This document shows, piece after piece, positions 41,438 to 51,163 of a DNA stretch of 60,000 nucleotides. The notes under the pieces are model-generated. The model saw only the letters and a list, made by a program, of their open reading frames with translations, did no database searches and was not told where the DNA came from. Each line of letters starts with the position of its first letter. The stretch's first letter is position 1. The translations under genes were made by a program, and so were the position numbers. Source of the DNA: Bolinopsis microptera (Eukaryota > Ctenophora > Tentaculata > Lobata > Bolinopsidae); the NCBI RefSeq assembly GCF_026151205.1, contig NC_087077.1:13926983-13986982 (forward strand). The letters run 5' to 3'.

Positions 41438-41560
41438 GCCAGGATGGCCGAGTGGTCTAAGGCGTCAGGCTAGGCTATGATAGGCTCATAAACCTTAGCT
41501 AACCCTGACTCAACGCATGTTGTCAGCTGTTGTGCGTGGGTTCAAATCCCACTCCTGGCT
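41438..41560 (+). tRNA. Class II (Leu-like) tRNA gene with intron, copy 1; anticodon uncertain
   Basis: Acceptor GCCAGGA pairs perfectly with TCCTGGC. The A box is TGGCCGAGTGGTCTAAGG and the B box GGGTTCAAATCCC. The anticodon stem TCAGG/CCTGA is perfect. The strict reading of the loop gives CT-AGG (formally Pro) before a presumed intron containing GGCTCATAAACC. The variable arm CAACGCATGTTG is followed by an extra near-copy of itself, making it longer than normal. The body is Leu/Ser type, but anticodon identity is doubtful and this copy may be a pseudogene. Confidence 0.65.
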
Positions 41561-41960
41561 TATCTTTTTTAAATCATGATACTTTATGGACACGTTCATT
41601 GAAGTTTGAGGATATTTGTAAACAAAGAAAATAGCGTTTATATTATAACCGCTCGATCCGTGCCAATGTTGTATCATAATTGTTAGATTTACATAATCTA
41701 TTTCATAGAAGATATGCCAGGATGGCCGAGTGGTTAAGGCGTCAGATTGCGATGGGCTCATAAACCTGAATCCATTTCTGATACACGCATGTGTGCGTGG
41801 GTTCAAATCCCACTCCTGGCTTTCTTTTTTAAATCGTGATACTTTATGGACACGTTCACTGAAGTTTGAGGATATTGGTAAACAAAGAAAATAGCGTTTA
41901 TATTATAACCGCTCGATTCGTGCCACTGTTGTATCGTAATTGTTAGATTTACATAATCTA
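41561..41960. repeat. Tandem duplication carrying tRNA copies 1 and 2
   Basis: The segment after tRNA 1 (ATACTTTATGGACACGTTCA to GTTAGATTTACATAATCTA, 41578-41702) is repeated nearly identically after tRNA 2 (41840-41960). The unit of tRNA plus downstream flank is about 270 bp, so the two tRNA genes arose by tandem duplication. The tRNAs have since diverged more than the flanks. Confidence 0.85.
41716..41821 (+). tRNA. Class II (Leu-like) tRNA gene with intron, copy 2; anticodon uncertain
   Basis: Acceptor GCCAGGA/TCCTGGC, A box GGCCGAGTGGTTAAGG, B box GGGTTCAAATCCC, anticodon stem TCAGA/TCTGA and variable arm ACACGCATGTGT are all well paired. Read canonically the loop is TT-GCG-A, an anticodon that does not fit Leu. 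A hairpin TGGGCTCATAAACC lies in the presumed intron. Confidence 0.7.
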
Positions 41961-42229
41961 CTATATCTTAGACCAAGGAATGCTATAATTGGGCAGCTAT
42001 AGTTAACAAAGTCACAAAAATGTGACATTTTAACCATTATAGTGCCTAACAATAACACATTTTCTTTCTCAGCAGTGCATATGAAAGTATGGCCTATGGG
42101 TCACGTGGCTAATGTACAGAACTTCTGAACATGCTAGATTAATAGATACTAAAATTAAGCCATATCTTCTGGCATATCTTCAATGGCATTTCTTCAATGA
42201 AATATTAGCCGTTATATACCGTTTTCTTT

Positions 42230-42380
42230 GATGTAACAGTTTTCTCATGGGATGATGCAATCTAAACTAGTTATATATTATGATCTCGGCTTCTAAAGGA
42301 CTGTTTGATGTAACAGTTTTCTCATGGGATGATGCAATCTAAACTAGTTATATATTATGATCTCGGCTTCTAAAGGACTT
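42230..42380. repeat. 75-bp tandem duplication
   Basis: TGATGTAACAGTTTTCTCAT through GGCTTCTAAAGGACT occurs twice in perfect tandem (about 42230-42304 and 42305-42379). The same sequence is found inverted at 41321-41385. Confidence 0.9.
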
Positions 42381-43034
42381 AGAGACTTGAATTTTCGCTT
42401 AAAATAACCGCAATAGCCTTATTTATATACAAGTTATGAAGCAATATTTAAGGTATCAAGTGCTTAGTTTTAAAGATATTCACGAAATACTTTTTTTTGG
42501 CTCATTGCAGCCTGAATCACCGAATTATTTTTATATCTCGAGCTAGAAAGGTCGTAGATACTTTTCTGATATCGAAAAATTTTCGCAATGCGCAGATTTA
42601 TATAAGACTTATGGATCATGATATGCTCTAAAAGGATTATTTGTAGAGATATTGGCAATCATCGGTAATTTTGGGTACACGCAATACAAATTTGGTAATT
42701 CGTTTTGACTTTGTCTTTTTGTTGCACATTTTCACGTTACAATTTTCAAGATGCGGTTTGTGGCTATCGATATGGCTTTATATGCTATTTTATGGTTTTG
42801 ATACAATCCTTCAGCACCTGACATAGACAATAGGGGTCACAAACCCTGAAATGTCAGGAATTGGGAAGTGGCCGAAATAAATATTTGATAATTACTTGGA
42901 CTCGTGACTCACATACATCTTTTCGATGGTTAGTGAGACATCTTAAACCAGTATTGAACGTGGAGTAAAACTAGTAACTGAATTTAATGTGAAAATGGGC
43001 CTACCTACTTTACTATAATTTCGTTTTGTTATAA
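42381..43034. other. Non-coding spacer
   Basis: AT-rich sequence between tRNA copies 2 and 3. No gene seen. Confidence 0.5.
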
Positions 43035-43142
43035 TACAGGATGGCCGAGTGGTTTAAGGCGTCAGATTAAGATGGGCTCATAAACCCAATATCTAATCCT
43101 GATACAACGTATGTTGTACGTGGGTTCGAATCCCACTCCTGA
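43035..43142 (+). tRNA. Class II tRNA-Leu-like gene with intron, copy 3 (AAG by canonical reading)
   Basis: A box GGCCGAGTGGTTTAAGG, B box GGGTTCGAATCCC, variable arm TACAACGTATGTTGTA perfect. Anticodon stem TCAGA/CCTGA has one A-C mismatch. The loop TT-AAG-A gives Leu(AAG). The intron contains a TGGGCTCATAAACCCA hairpin. The acceptor is damaged: only CAGGA/TCCTG pairs and the outer two pairs are lost, so this copy may not be processed. Confidence 0.6.
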
Positions 43143-44060
43143 GATACTTTTTTAATTGTGACACTATAAGCTTCTCATTTAGAATTAGTATGTAATGGCT
43201 TTGTAATACTATGACGGCATTGCTTTGAATTTGAATTTCTGATGATATTGATTTTCACTTTCAGTGCTATGTAACCTGGCAGTAACGTTGTAAAGGACTT
43301 TGAGGGGGTCTGTAGTCCCCCCGCTTAGTATGTTTGTGTTTCACTGATTTGTAAACTGAAGACGTAAATACTGTATACCCACATTTTAGTGAAATTAATC
43401 TGAACTTAAGCATAGTAGCTGAACGTTATGTGAACATGAGATTAAAATCATATTTGTATGGTCTTAACCAAGGGAGCAACTTCCGGTGGAGTATACACCC
43501 TAAGTTCAAAGTTGTCGTACTTTTTAGCTTTGAAATTTGTATTGCAGCACTGTTCTGCTACTATGGAGTACACAAAGTTACTCAAAAATATACCTTGAAT
43601 AATATGCTATTTACAATAAGGTGAGCGGACCGAATCCCTACCGGTAATCAAGAAGATATTTATAGTACCCTACAGCGGCCTTAGTTGGGATTCTTTTACA
43701 GCATGGTTGCCGGTTGGATTATGGCTTATGTTAAACAATAAACATGGTTAAACGTAAATGCGAAGACAAATCCGTTTTCGATGAGATGCTAAATTAGCAT
43801 TTTGTAATTTATTGCTGTGTTAAAATCAACAGCCATGAGTTAATTAGGTGTTATTAAAACAAAATTTGTTTTTAAAGTAACCAAACCTGAAGACTTGGTA
43901 ATTCACTAGGTTTGTTTCGCTAAAATGACACATTAATTGGCGATTCCTTTAAAATGATTAATAGCGTATTTCCTCATTATATATCCGAACCCGTATACTT
44001 ATATTCTACTTTCTTGCTGCCTTCAGGAAAGAGTAGGGTAAAATCGGAAAATAAAAATTT
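43143..44060. other. Non-coding spacer
   Basis: AT-rich. It includes a chance 64-codon frame at 43430-43624 with no family resemblance. No other feature seen. Confidence 0.5.
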
Positions 44061-44167
44061 GCCACGGGTGGGATTTGAACCCACGCCCACATACATGGAC
44101 CAGAACAGCGTAGCGGTTTGGCCCGCCGTAAGCCGTCTGGCGCCTTAGACCACTCGGCCACCGTGAC
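44061..44167 (-). tRNA. Class II (Leu-like) tRNA gene with intron, minus strand; anticodon uncertain
   Basis: On the minus strand GTCACGG pairs with CCGTGGC (one G-T). A box TGGCCGAGTGGTCTAAGG, anticodon stem CCAGA/TCTGG, variable arm CCATGTATGTGG and B box GGGTTCAAATCCC. The stem and body match animal tRNA-Leu(CAA), the usual intron-bearing Leu isoacceptor, but the bases after the stem are CG-GCT instead of CT-CAA. A GCGGGCCAAACCGC hairpin sits in the presumed intron. It is divergent from the three plus-strand copies. Confidence 0.65.
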
Positions 44168-44281
44168 TTACAATAAATGACATATATCAGCATAATAAAT
44201 AGCATAAATATAACGTTGACTTAATTTACCTATCTTTCCTCCCTCCACCCTCGCCCCGTATCACATTACAAGCGAGGTTGT

Positions 44282-46435
44282 ATGTTATGTAGAATGTCTT
44301 ATCATGTTACATTAATTACGCTTATAAAATCTTTTGTTTCAGAGATAAAATCATTTTCGGAATACCTTGCCAAAGGAGAAGAAATAAAGTTGCGGTACTG
44401 TGACTCACAAGAAAACCGTCCGATTATGTTACCTCCTGCTCCCAAACAGAGTTATATCGATTGTTATCCAGATTTAGATTCAGATTTCGACATCTTTGCA
44501 AGCGATAAGCATAAACAGTCTTGCTATGAGACGGAGGTTCTCGTTTACAGAGCCTTAGAGCAGTTGGATGATAACATTATTGTTCTACATAATTTCGAGT
44601 ACAGTCACCACCAGTATAGAATATGTGATAAGAGCCATATCAGGAAAGACTGCAGTCAATGTAAAGGTAAGGGAGGTAACGCCAGCAATATAGCAGAATG
44701 CGACTTTATTGTGATGGGGAAGAACTATTTTATTATAATAGAGGTGAAGAGCATGCATCAGGACCACTCTAAAATTCCTGATAATGAAGTTACTCGTACG
44801 TATAAAAGCAATAAGAACACATATAAGGCATGGCGTATAGCACAAAAACAGATACAGCGTACAAAATGCTTGATTGACGGTATCATCGAACAATTTTTCG
44901 AAGGAAAAGATAGAGAAAAAGTTAAAATAGTGGGTATTTCTGCTTTTCCTAGCACACCACGTCTATTTCTTCAGACGGAAGGAATTACTCTGTGCAAAGA
45001 AGATTTTAAAGATTTCGGAGAGTGGTGGCAGACACATATACTTGATTTGATAACCAGCAATTATGTTCATGACGATTATGTTCATGACGATTTTCACAGC
45101 AAAATGGAGAAAGCTAAAGCGATACTACTTGCAATATGGTGTACTGATAAGAACCAGTGTGATGAATTGAAGTGTAGTTTAGGACACAGTATAATGGCCA
45201 TTGACGAGGATCTGAGACGAGGAATGATTACTTATGCCAGTTACAAAAACCGTTCCAGGAATCCTAGTGTTATAGAAGCTCCTGACATTATTAGTAACTT
45301 TGTCGGGATAAAATACTTAACAGCAGAACAATTTAAAGTTTTAAATTCAGACCAGAATCTTCTCTTCATTAACGGACCTGCAGGTTCGGGTAAAACTGTT
45401 ATTATGTTAGGGAAGATCCTTCAGTTGGCCCTAAATGACAAAGAAAACAAAGTTGTGCTAGTAACTAACATTGGATGGAACAGTTACACAACATTGTATG
45501 AAAGTACTTTCAAAAAAGCTGGTTTATTATATAAAGTGGTAGACTGGGATTTCAAGATAGATGAGTTATTGGATAAGACCTCGATTAGCAGGATAGTTAT
45601 ACTGAAAGCAGACTTTATAACCTGTCGTAAACTCCTGCCACGTATTCTGGATTATCTGAAATTGAGTAATGCTCACGTATTTATAGACGATTGTCAAGGA
45701 GTAGTTTATCGCAACATTTACTCGGTTGGTAATCTACTAGAATGCTTTAAACAATTATCTGAGATGAAGCATGTCTGGATAACATGTGATTTAACTCAGA
45801 CGACTCCGTATTCTGGGCAAGATCTAGGAAACAAATTAACTCAATCTTTCATACGAGATGTGGACCCTACAAACATTGTACCTTTAAGCCTTAACTTGAG
45901 GAATACTTGTGATGTAACTAATATTTTATCAATATTACGAGGGCTACATATAGCCTCTGATGAAGATTTAGATATTGTTTTACCTGTGCCGAAACCAGGT
46001 CATTTTATACACGGTACACGGACTGTAATACACGTTATTAGTGAGCTGATAATTGATAGAGAACACTTAGTTGTGACTATATTAAATAAAGAGCTTGATA
46101 AATTAACATTCGGCTCGGATTTTTCACTAGGATTTGAAATAGGGATAATATACAATGGTAGTTCTCGTGCCAGTTCTTCACAATGTATTGAAGAAACTAT
46201 AGATAAACGATTTGATAGTAATTTGCAGCTTTCAGATAGTTCAAATTGTTATTCAGCTGAATGGCCGGCTGTTATTGTGATACACGATTTTGCACGTGAC
46301 ATATCTGCTCTTTACCTAGAAATTTCTAGAGCTAGAGTACACTGTGTTGTAATCTTATTCTCAACATTAATAGATATTTCTGAGCTTGACTTGTTGAGCG
46401 AGCTTAACAATTCAGCTAAAATAATTCGATATTAA
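44282..46435 (+). CDS. NERD-like nuclease fused to SF1-type helicase (up to 717 aa)
   Basis: The N-terminal part (about residues 80-200) resembles a nuclease-related PD-(D/E)XK fold: CYETEVLVYRAL, ECDFIVMGKNYFIIIEVKSM (Asp, then Glu-x-Lys) and RIAQKQIQRTK. A C-x2-C pair (DCSQCKG) precedes the core. The helicase half has LTAEQFKVLN, LLFINGPAGSGKT (Walker A, 365-372), AHVFIDDCQG (Walker B, about 465-473), WITCDLTQTTPY, LSLNLRNTCDV, SAEWPAVIVI and YLEISRARVHCVVI (motif VI with Arg). All core motifs are intact. An acceptor-like TTTGTTTCAG ends at 44341, so the first 20 codons may be intron and the true start in an upstream exon. Residues 261-270 are an in-frame duplication (YVHDD twice). A role in nucleic acid defence or repair is only an inference. 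Confidence 0.85.
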   Translation: MLCRMSYHVTLITLIKSFVSEIKSFSEYLAKGEEIKLRYCDSQENRPIMLPPAPKQSYIDCYPDLDSDFDIFASDKHKQSCYETEVLVYRALEQLDDNIIVLHNFEYSHHQYRICDKSHIRKDCSQCKGKGGNASNIAECDFIVMGKNYFIIIEVKSMHQDHSKIPDNEVTRTYKSNKNTYKAWRIAQKQIQRTKCLIDGIIEQFFEGKDREKVKIVGISAFPSTPRLFLQTEGITLCKEDFKDFGEWWQTHILDLITSNYVHDDYVHDDFHSKMEKAKAILLAIWCTDKNQCDELKCSLGHSIMAIDEDLRRGMITYASYKNRSRNPSVIEAPDIISNFVGIKYLTAEQFKVLNSDQNLLFINGPAGSGKTVIMLGKILQLALNDKENKVVLVTNIGWNSYTTLYESTFKKAGLLYKVVDWDFKIDELLDKTSISRIVILKADFITCRKLLPRILDYLKLSNAHVFIDDCQGVVYRNIYSVGNLLECFKQLSEMKHVWITCDLTQTTPYSGQDLGNKLTQSFIRDVDPTNIVPLSLNLRNTCDVTNILSILRGLHIASDEDLDIVLPVPKPGHFIHGTRTVIHVISELIIDREHLVVTILNKELDKLTFGSDFSLGFEIGIIYNGSSRASSSQCIEETIDKRFDSNLQLSDSSNCYSAEWPAVIVIHDFARDISALYLEISRARVHCVVILFSTLIDISELDLLSELNNSAKIIRY

Positions 46436-47839
46436 CAGCTTACAAGTTTTGAACCGAAGATATTCCTCCTATTTATATTGAACTCTCTCTCTATAAGATG
46501 CAGCAGAAGGCATTAACAAGACGTATGCAGCATGTATAATGCTGTATAATGAATGGAACTAAATTAGGTTTTTTTGTTCTTATTTAAGCTTTTTGACACC
46601 TCAACATTATTTTAAAGTGATTATTTAATCAGTGCAATAACATTGGCCCCTGCTACCCTCGCTACTGGGGGAAAGGGCACCTTAGCTTTGGGGCGGCATT
46701 TTTCCGAATTGTTGGTATTTTTAAAAGAAAAACGTCTGATTTGTGTATTATCCGGCCACTTGAACGTTCAGATACAAAATGCTTCCTGGGGGCGGCAAAA
46801 AAGAAGGGCTGACCTTTTTTCAGCAGGGGCGGCACATACAGTGTAGGTACGTTTCGCCACTGTATTTTAAATGACTTCAATGTAATTCTCATTCTGTCTA
46901 TCATAATTTTAGATTTTCTTATTAAACCAGAATGCCCTTCTAAAATATATCATTTATGATTGTATCATAAGGAATTAGAATTTGAGATAACTTTTATTTT
47001 TCATTTTTAAGGATTTGAATAAAAATTGATGAGGAAATCTGAAAATACCAGATTGATAGCTGAAATCATATTTATTAACGCTTTTCATATACAAAGGTTA
47101 CAACGAATTCCTCATGTTATGCATCCTGGGTTTGGACAGGATAGACCCGTTTAAGTTGTAACATATTTCCATCACTTTACATTACATAATTCTCAATAAA
47201 TGTAATAGATTGGTAGTGTTGTAATTTGTTTGAGACGCGAAGAGTTGATGAATCCGGATTTTTGGAACATTTTTGGATCATGGGACAAAATTGCGACAAA
47301 AAAAGGACATGCATTTATTTGCCCTAACAAGCTCTGAATAGTGCCAAAAATAATTGTAAATGATGGATATAGTTGCAGGGGCCATCGAAAGTAGCATAAC
47401 ATTACCCAGGTTCATGGAATGAACGAAAATGAACAAAAATGAATATTCTCCTAAAAGTGCTCAGAACGGTTCAAAATTGGTCGGAAAGTGTTTATATTGG
47501 TTTTTGGACCACTCAAACCAAGTTTAGGAATCACTGCATGTCTAGAACTGATGAAACCAATGTTCCAATTTTGTCCCAATAAGGCTCCTGAGTATTCAGA
47601 TTTTTAGAACAAGGGGACATCGAAGTATTGGATGTATTTGAGTTACGGATTGATCTACTGGACGCGAACGACTGACGACATTCTAATGGAGTGACATGAC
47701 CCAGCACCGCGCGCGAACCGGCCTACGTACGTACAGCGCATGGTCGGTACAATACCGCGTACGTACGTAGGATACACGGATATAATACAACAAGGATACT
47801 AAAGTGATATCTTGTATTTAATATAAAATGTCTCATTAA
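46436..47839. other. 3' region of the helicase gene and non-coding DNA
   Basis: Around 46640-46860 there is a GC-rich patch (GGGGGAAAGGGCACC, GGGGCGGCATTTTTCC, CAGGGGCGGCACATACAGTG) that looks like a decayed hAT-type non-autonomous element, ends unresolved. GTACGTACGT-rich palindromic bits lie at 47720-47770. No gene seen. Confidence 0.5.
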
Positions 47840-48200
47840 ATACGTTTATAAAATCATCTTACCTTGCCAAGTAAAGGGAGAAGAAATCAAAAAGCAGTAC
47901 TGTGACTCACAAGAAAACCGTCCGATTATGCTACCTCGAGGTAGCATAATCGGACGGTTTGGGAGCATGAGGCCTCATGCTCCCAAACAGAGTTATATCG
48001 ATTGTAATCAAGATCCACAAAACATCTTTTGCGACATCTTTAGCTTTGCAAGCGACAAGCATAAACAGTCTTTCTATGAGACGGAGGTACTCGTTTACAG
48101 AGCCTAAGAGCCTTAGAGCAGTTGGATGATTTAGTTTAGTGATAACATAATAGTGATTGATTGATTGATTGATTGATCAGTTCTACATAATTTCGAGTTC
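47840..48200 (+). pseudogene. Scrambled duplicate of the 5' part of the nuclease-helicase gene
   Basis: CTGTGACTCACAAGAAAACC, GTCCGATTATGCTACCTC, CAAACAGAGTTATATCGATTG, AGCGACAAGCATAAACAGTC, ATGAGACGGAGGTACTCG and ACATAATTTCGAGTTCAGTC match 44397-44610 in order. At 47926-47965 the GTAGCATAATCGGACGG block is present a second time in inverted orientation, forming a palindrome, and GAGCATGAGGCCTCATGCTC forms another. Insertions and a (TGAT)n patch near 48155 break the frame. Confidence 0.85.
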
Positions 48201-48668
48201 AGTCACCACCGGTATAGATATACTATACACCATAGAATATGGATGATGATTAAGCACTCTACACTCGACTGTCACGTGACTTTTTCAACCCGTTCTCTAG
48301 CTGGTCCTAAACGACTATTAGAAACCCTAACCCTATAATCTGATCCTAAGCCAATGTTTAACAAAAGCATATGCTGAAACACTAACCCTAACGAGAAATT
48401 AGACTAACTTCCTTAATATCCTTATACGGTCATACCACGTGATCGAGACAGTTTTCAAATATCTCGTCATTTTATCCATTTTAATCAAATATGTCATTGT
48501 CATGGGGGTGATTCGGAATCAGCGTCCAAAAATACATCGATTGAAGCATGAAGATGGTTTCAACTGTCTGGGGCCCTTATATTAAGAACAATCTCGAAGA
48601 TCGACTGTAGAGAGATTTAGCGCGCTCGATAGGATATGTGATACTTTAGCATTTAGCCAGGTATACAT
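48201..48668. other. Non-coding spacer
   Basis: Contains short CTAACCCTA/AACCCTAACC stretches (48320-48390), too few to be telomeric. No gene seen. Confidence 0.5.
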
Positions 48669-48790
48669 TGTAGCGCGATGCACTACTGGGTCGCGCCGCG
48701 CATCAAATAATTCTTCTCGCAACCACGGTATATCGGCGAGATGCACCACTGTGCCTCACCGAGCTGCGAAGGATTGACATCGTGAATCAA
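48669..48790 (+). repeat. 118-bp repeat, inverted partner at 54347-54465
   Basis: TAGCGCGATGCACTACTGGG, GCATCAAATAAT, GGCGAGATGCACCACTGTGC, CTCACCGAGCTGCGAAGG and ATTGACATCGTGAATCA are matched in reverse complement at 54347-54465 at high identity. A partial relative of the end (GATTGACATCGT) lies at about 55480. Confidence 0.9.
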
Positions 48791-48812
48791 GGTATACAAA
48801 GCTAAAGGTGTG

Positions 48813-49268
48813 CAGTGGCGTAACGAAGGGCCTCGCTGACGTGACCCCGCTGTGCGGGGGGGGGGGCGCCAAATAGTCATTTGAATGTGGGACAATTTCG
48901 AAAACTTAACTAAAGTACTCAACTAGCAAAACTTTGACGGATGTTACTCGTCTAAATTTCTTCGAAGTAGCGCGCGCCGCTTTCTTCTCGAAATGTTATG
49001 GCCCGATGGCAAGTGCTACGCGCGAAGTAGCTCGCGCCGGGCTAGATCATTAACAATGGTCAAGCAAAACTGCGCGCTTTGCTCTTGTAGGTTTACAACC
49101 TTCCAGGACGCGCGCCGAGTTGGACTCGTCGACGGTCCAATATATGGAACAGATATTTTACGAGTATCGCCCGTTAAGTTTTGCTCTAGATACACACTTT
49201 TTTAGAGATTTTACCGGCGTATCCTCTAAAATCACCTAATTTGTTCAACAGGCAACGTTACGCCACTT
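48813..49268. mobile_element. hAT-type non-autonomous element with an internal insertion
   Basis: CAGTGGCGTAACG at the left end and CGTTACGCCACT at the right are the classic hAT terminal sequence. The flanks AAGGTGTG and TAGGTGTG are an 8-bp duplication with one change. Comparison with 37500-37660 shows that the middle (about 48935-49175, CGCGCG-rich) is an addition. That middle segment has an inverted copy at 49310-50148. Confidence 0.85.
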
Positions 49269-49289
49269 TAGGTGTGTAGCTGAAACGTC

Positions 49290-50165
49290 GACAACATTAA
49301 CAATTAACGGGTGCGATACCAGATACGCGTAAAATATCTGTTCCATATATTCAATATTGGACCGTCGCGTCGACGAGTCCAACTCGGCGCGCGTCCTGGT
49401 AGGTTGTAAACCTAGATAGTACCTACAACGACAACATTTCGTTTATTACATTGACTTTGACATTTGAGTGCGGAGACTCTCACTCCACACTCCCAACATG
49501 ATAAAATACACAATGAAATTTAATCAAAGAAACTGATATAATCTATCGGATTTTTAAGTTTATCTTTTACATTATTGAAAAAATGTCTCTAAAATGCTAA
49601 AACATTAAAAGTAAAACAGATATATTGACATTGTATCTTATGGCGTTTCACTTCCAGTTCCAATTGCAATGGGTTGACCCGGGATTTAATTTCAATTTAC
49701 TATGTTAGTCTTTTTTCCCGTCTGAGTTAAGCCGTAGTCTAGTAGTAGTACATACATATTGCAATTGCAATATCAAATATTTATGTACTACGACTTACGT
49801 CTTACAGCCAGCCGCCAACAGCAAACAGGAAACGTTACGCCACTGAACACACACGGCCACGCATCGTGTGTCAAAGTCAGAGTACCTTATCGGACCTTAT
49901 TGATCGGAACTTATTTGACCGGACATTAAATTAAATTATGAACGGACATTAAAATGAACGCTCGAACTTCGAAGGCATTCAAAACCATTAAAAATCCAAA
50001 CCTTTTCATTTTCTGCTTGACCATTGTTAATGGTCTGGCCCGGCGCGCGCTACTTCGTAGCACTTGCCATCGGGCCATTTCGAGAAGAAAGCGGCGCGCG
50101 CTACTTCGAAGAAATGTAGACGAGTAACATCCGTCAAATTTTCTGCCCGTTAATTTAATATTTTA
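49290..50165. repeat. Inverted copy of the 48.9-49.2 kb segment, itself interrupted
   Basis: About 49310-49425 (AAAATATCTGTTCCATATAT, GTCGACGAGTCCAACTCGGC) is the reverse complement of 49080-49170. About 50012-50148 (GACCATTGTTAATGGTC, GTAGCACTTGCCATCGGGCC, AAGCGGCGCGCGCTACTTCG) is the reverse complement of 48935-49060. The roughly 590 bp between them includes a CGTTACGCCACTG end at about 49836, probably the terminus of a second hAT-like copy. Confidence 0.8.
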
Positions 50166-51163
50166 TCAGATAATTTGTAAATTAATTTTTCATACTATGA
50201 TTATGACTATGTTCATGAAAGGCAGTCGTTCAGCAGTAAAAAATGTCAAAATATCTGTAGATCAGTGTCTATGATTATAAAATTTGTGTAATAAACAATA
50301 AAACAACAGATATGAAATATGACCAGATTTGATGATCATATCGCACCGGTCATCTTCGTCAAACTCAAATGGGTTATCGTGCATTAAATTATTTAATAAA
50401 TATGTAATAAATATTCCATGCTTAAAGCATCATATCAGTAATACCTGCTTTTTGAAAACAATTTTTTATTTGACCACCTCGGTCCTGCATTTCAGAATCA
50501 GTGTAAACTTTTAAGAGATGTGGAGGTAAATAATAACTCCGAAGAAGAAAGAAGTGAACGAGGAAGCCGAAGATCAAGAAATTTATCTACACGCCATAAT
50601 GTGATACTTAGAATCTTGCTCTAACCAGAGCCCTCTCGCTTGCAGTAGCGCGCGACCGCGTCACGCAGTACCCGTACACACATGGCTATGTGAACTTAGA
50701 ATCGAATATTTCAATTGTATAATAACTCGTTTTTCATTGATCTAATGATATAGTTTAGTCCGAATCCGATGATAGAATTAATTACAATTGACTGACATTT
50801 AAAAGTTGTAATATCCTAAACATGAGTTCGCAGTGGAATAATTTTGGAAAAAATCTCAACAGACTTAAACTTAGATGGACCTTAAACGGACGGACTTTAT
50901 TTGAACGGACATTAAGATAAAGTTAAACGCTATGACCTCCAGCGTTCAATTAATGTCCGTTCAAATAAGGTCCGATAACTATAAGCTATACTAAATTCTT
51001 GAATTGATCTTTCGCTACGCCATACGCTGAAGAAAAATATTGCTCCTGTAGTTTTATAACCATGAACAACATCTGTAGATTGGAATACAATCTAGGTAGT
51101 AGGTAGTAGTGCAGGCTAAAAATAGAGTCAGGGAGTCAAAATTGAAAATCCCCCAGATTTTGT
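50166..51163. other. Non-coding, 3' side of the GPCAT gene
   Basis: Mostly AT-rich. ACGGACATTAA / TTAATGTCCGTT motifs recur in both orientations at 49920-49950 and 50890-50965, suggesting another decayed inverted repeat. No gene seen. Confidence 0.5.

Noticed and set aside
44023-44205. 60-codon minus-strand frame over the tRNA
   Set aside because: It lies across the tRNA gene and is a chance frame.
48320-48390. CTAACCCTA-like stretch as interstitial telomere
   Set aside because: Only two or three imperfect units.
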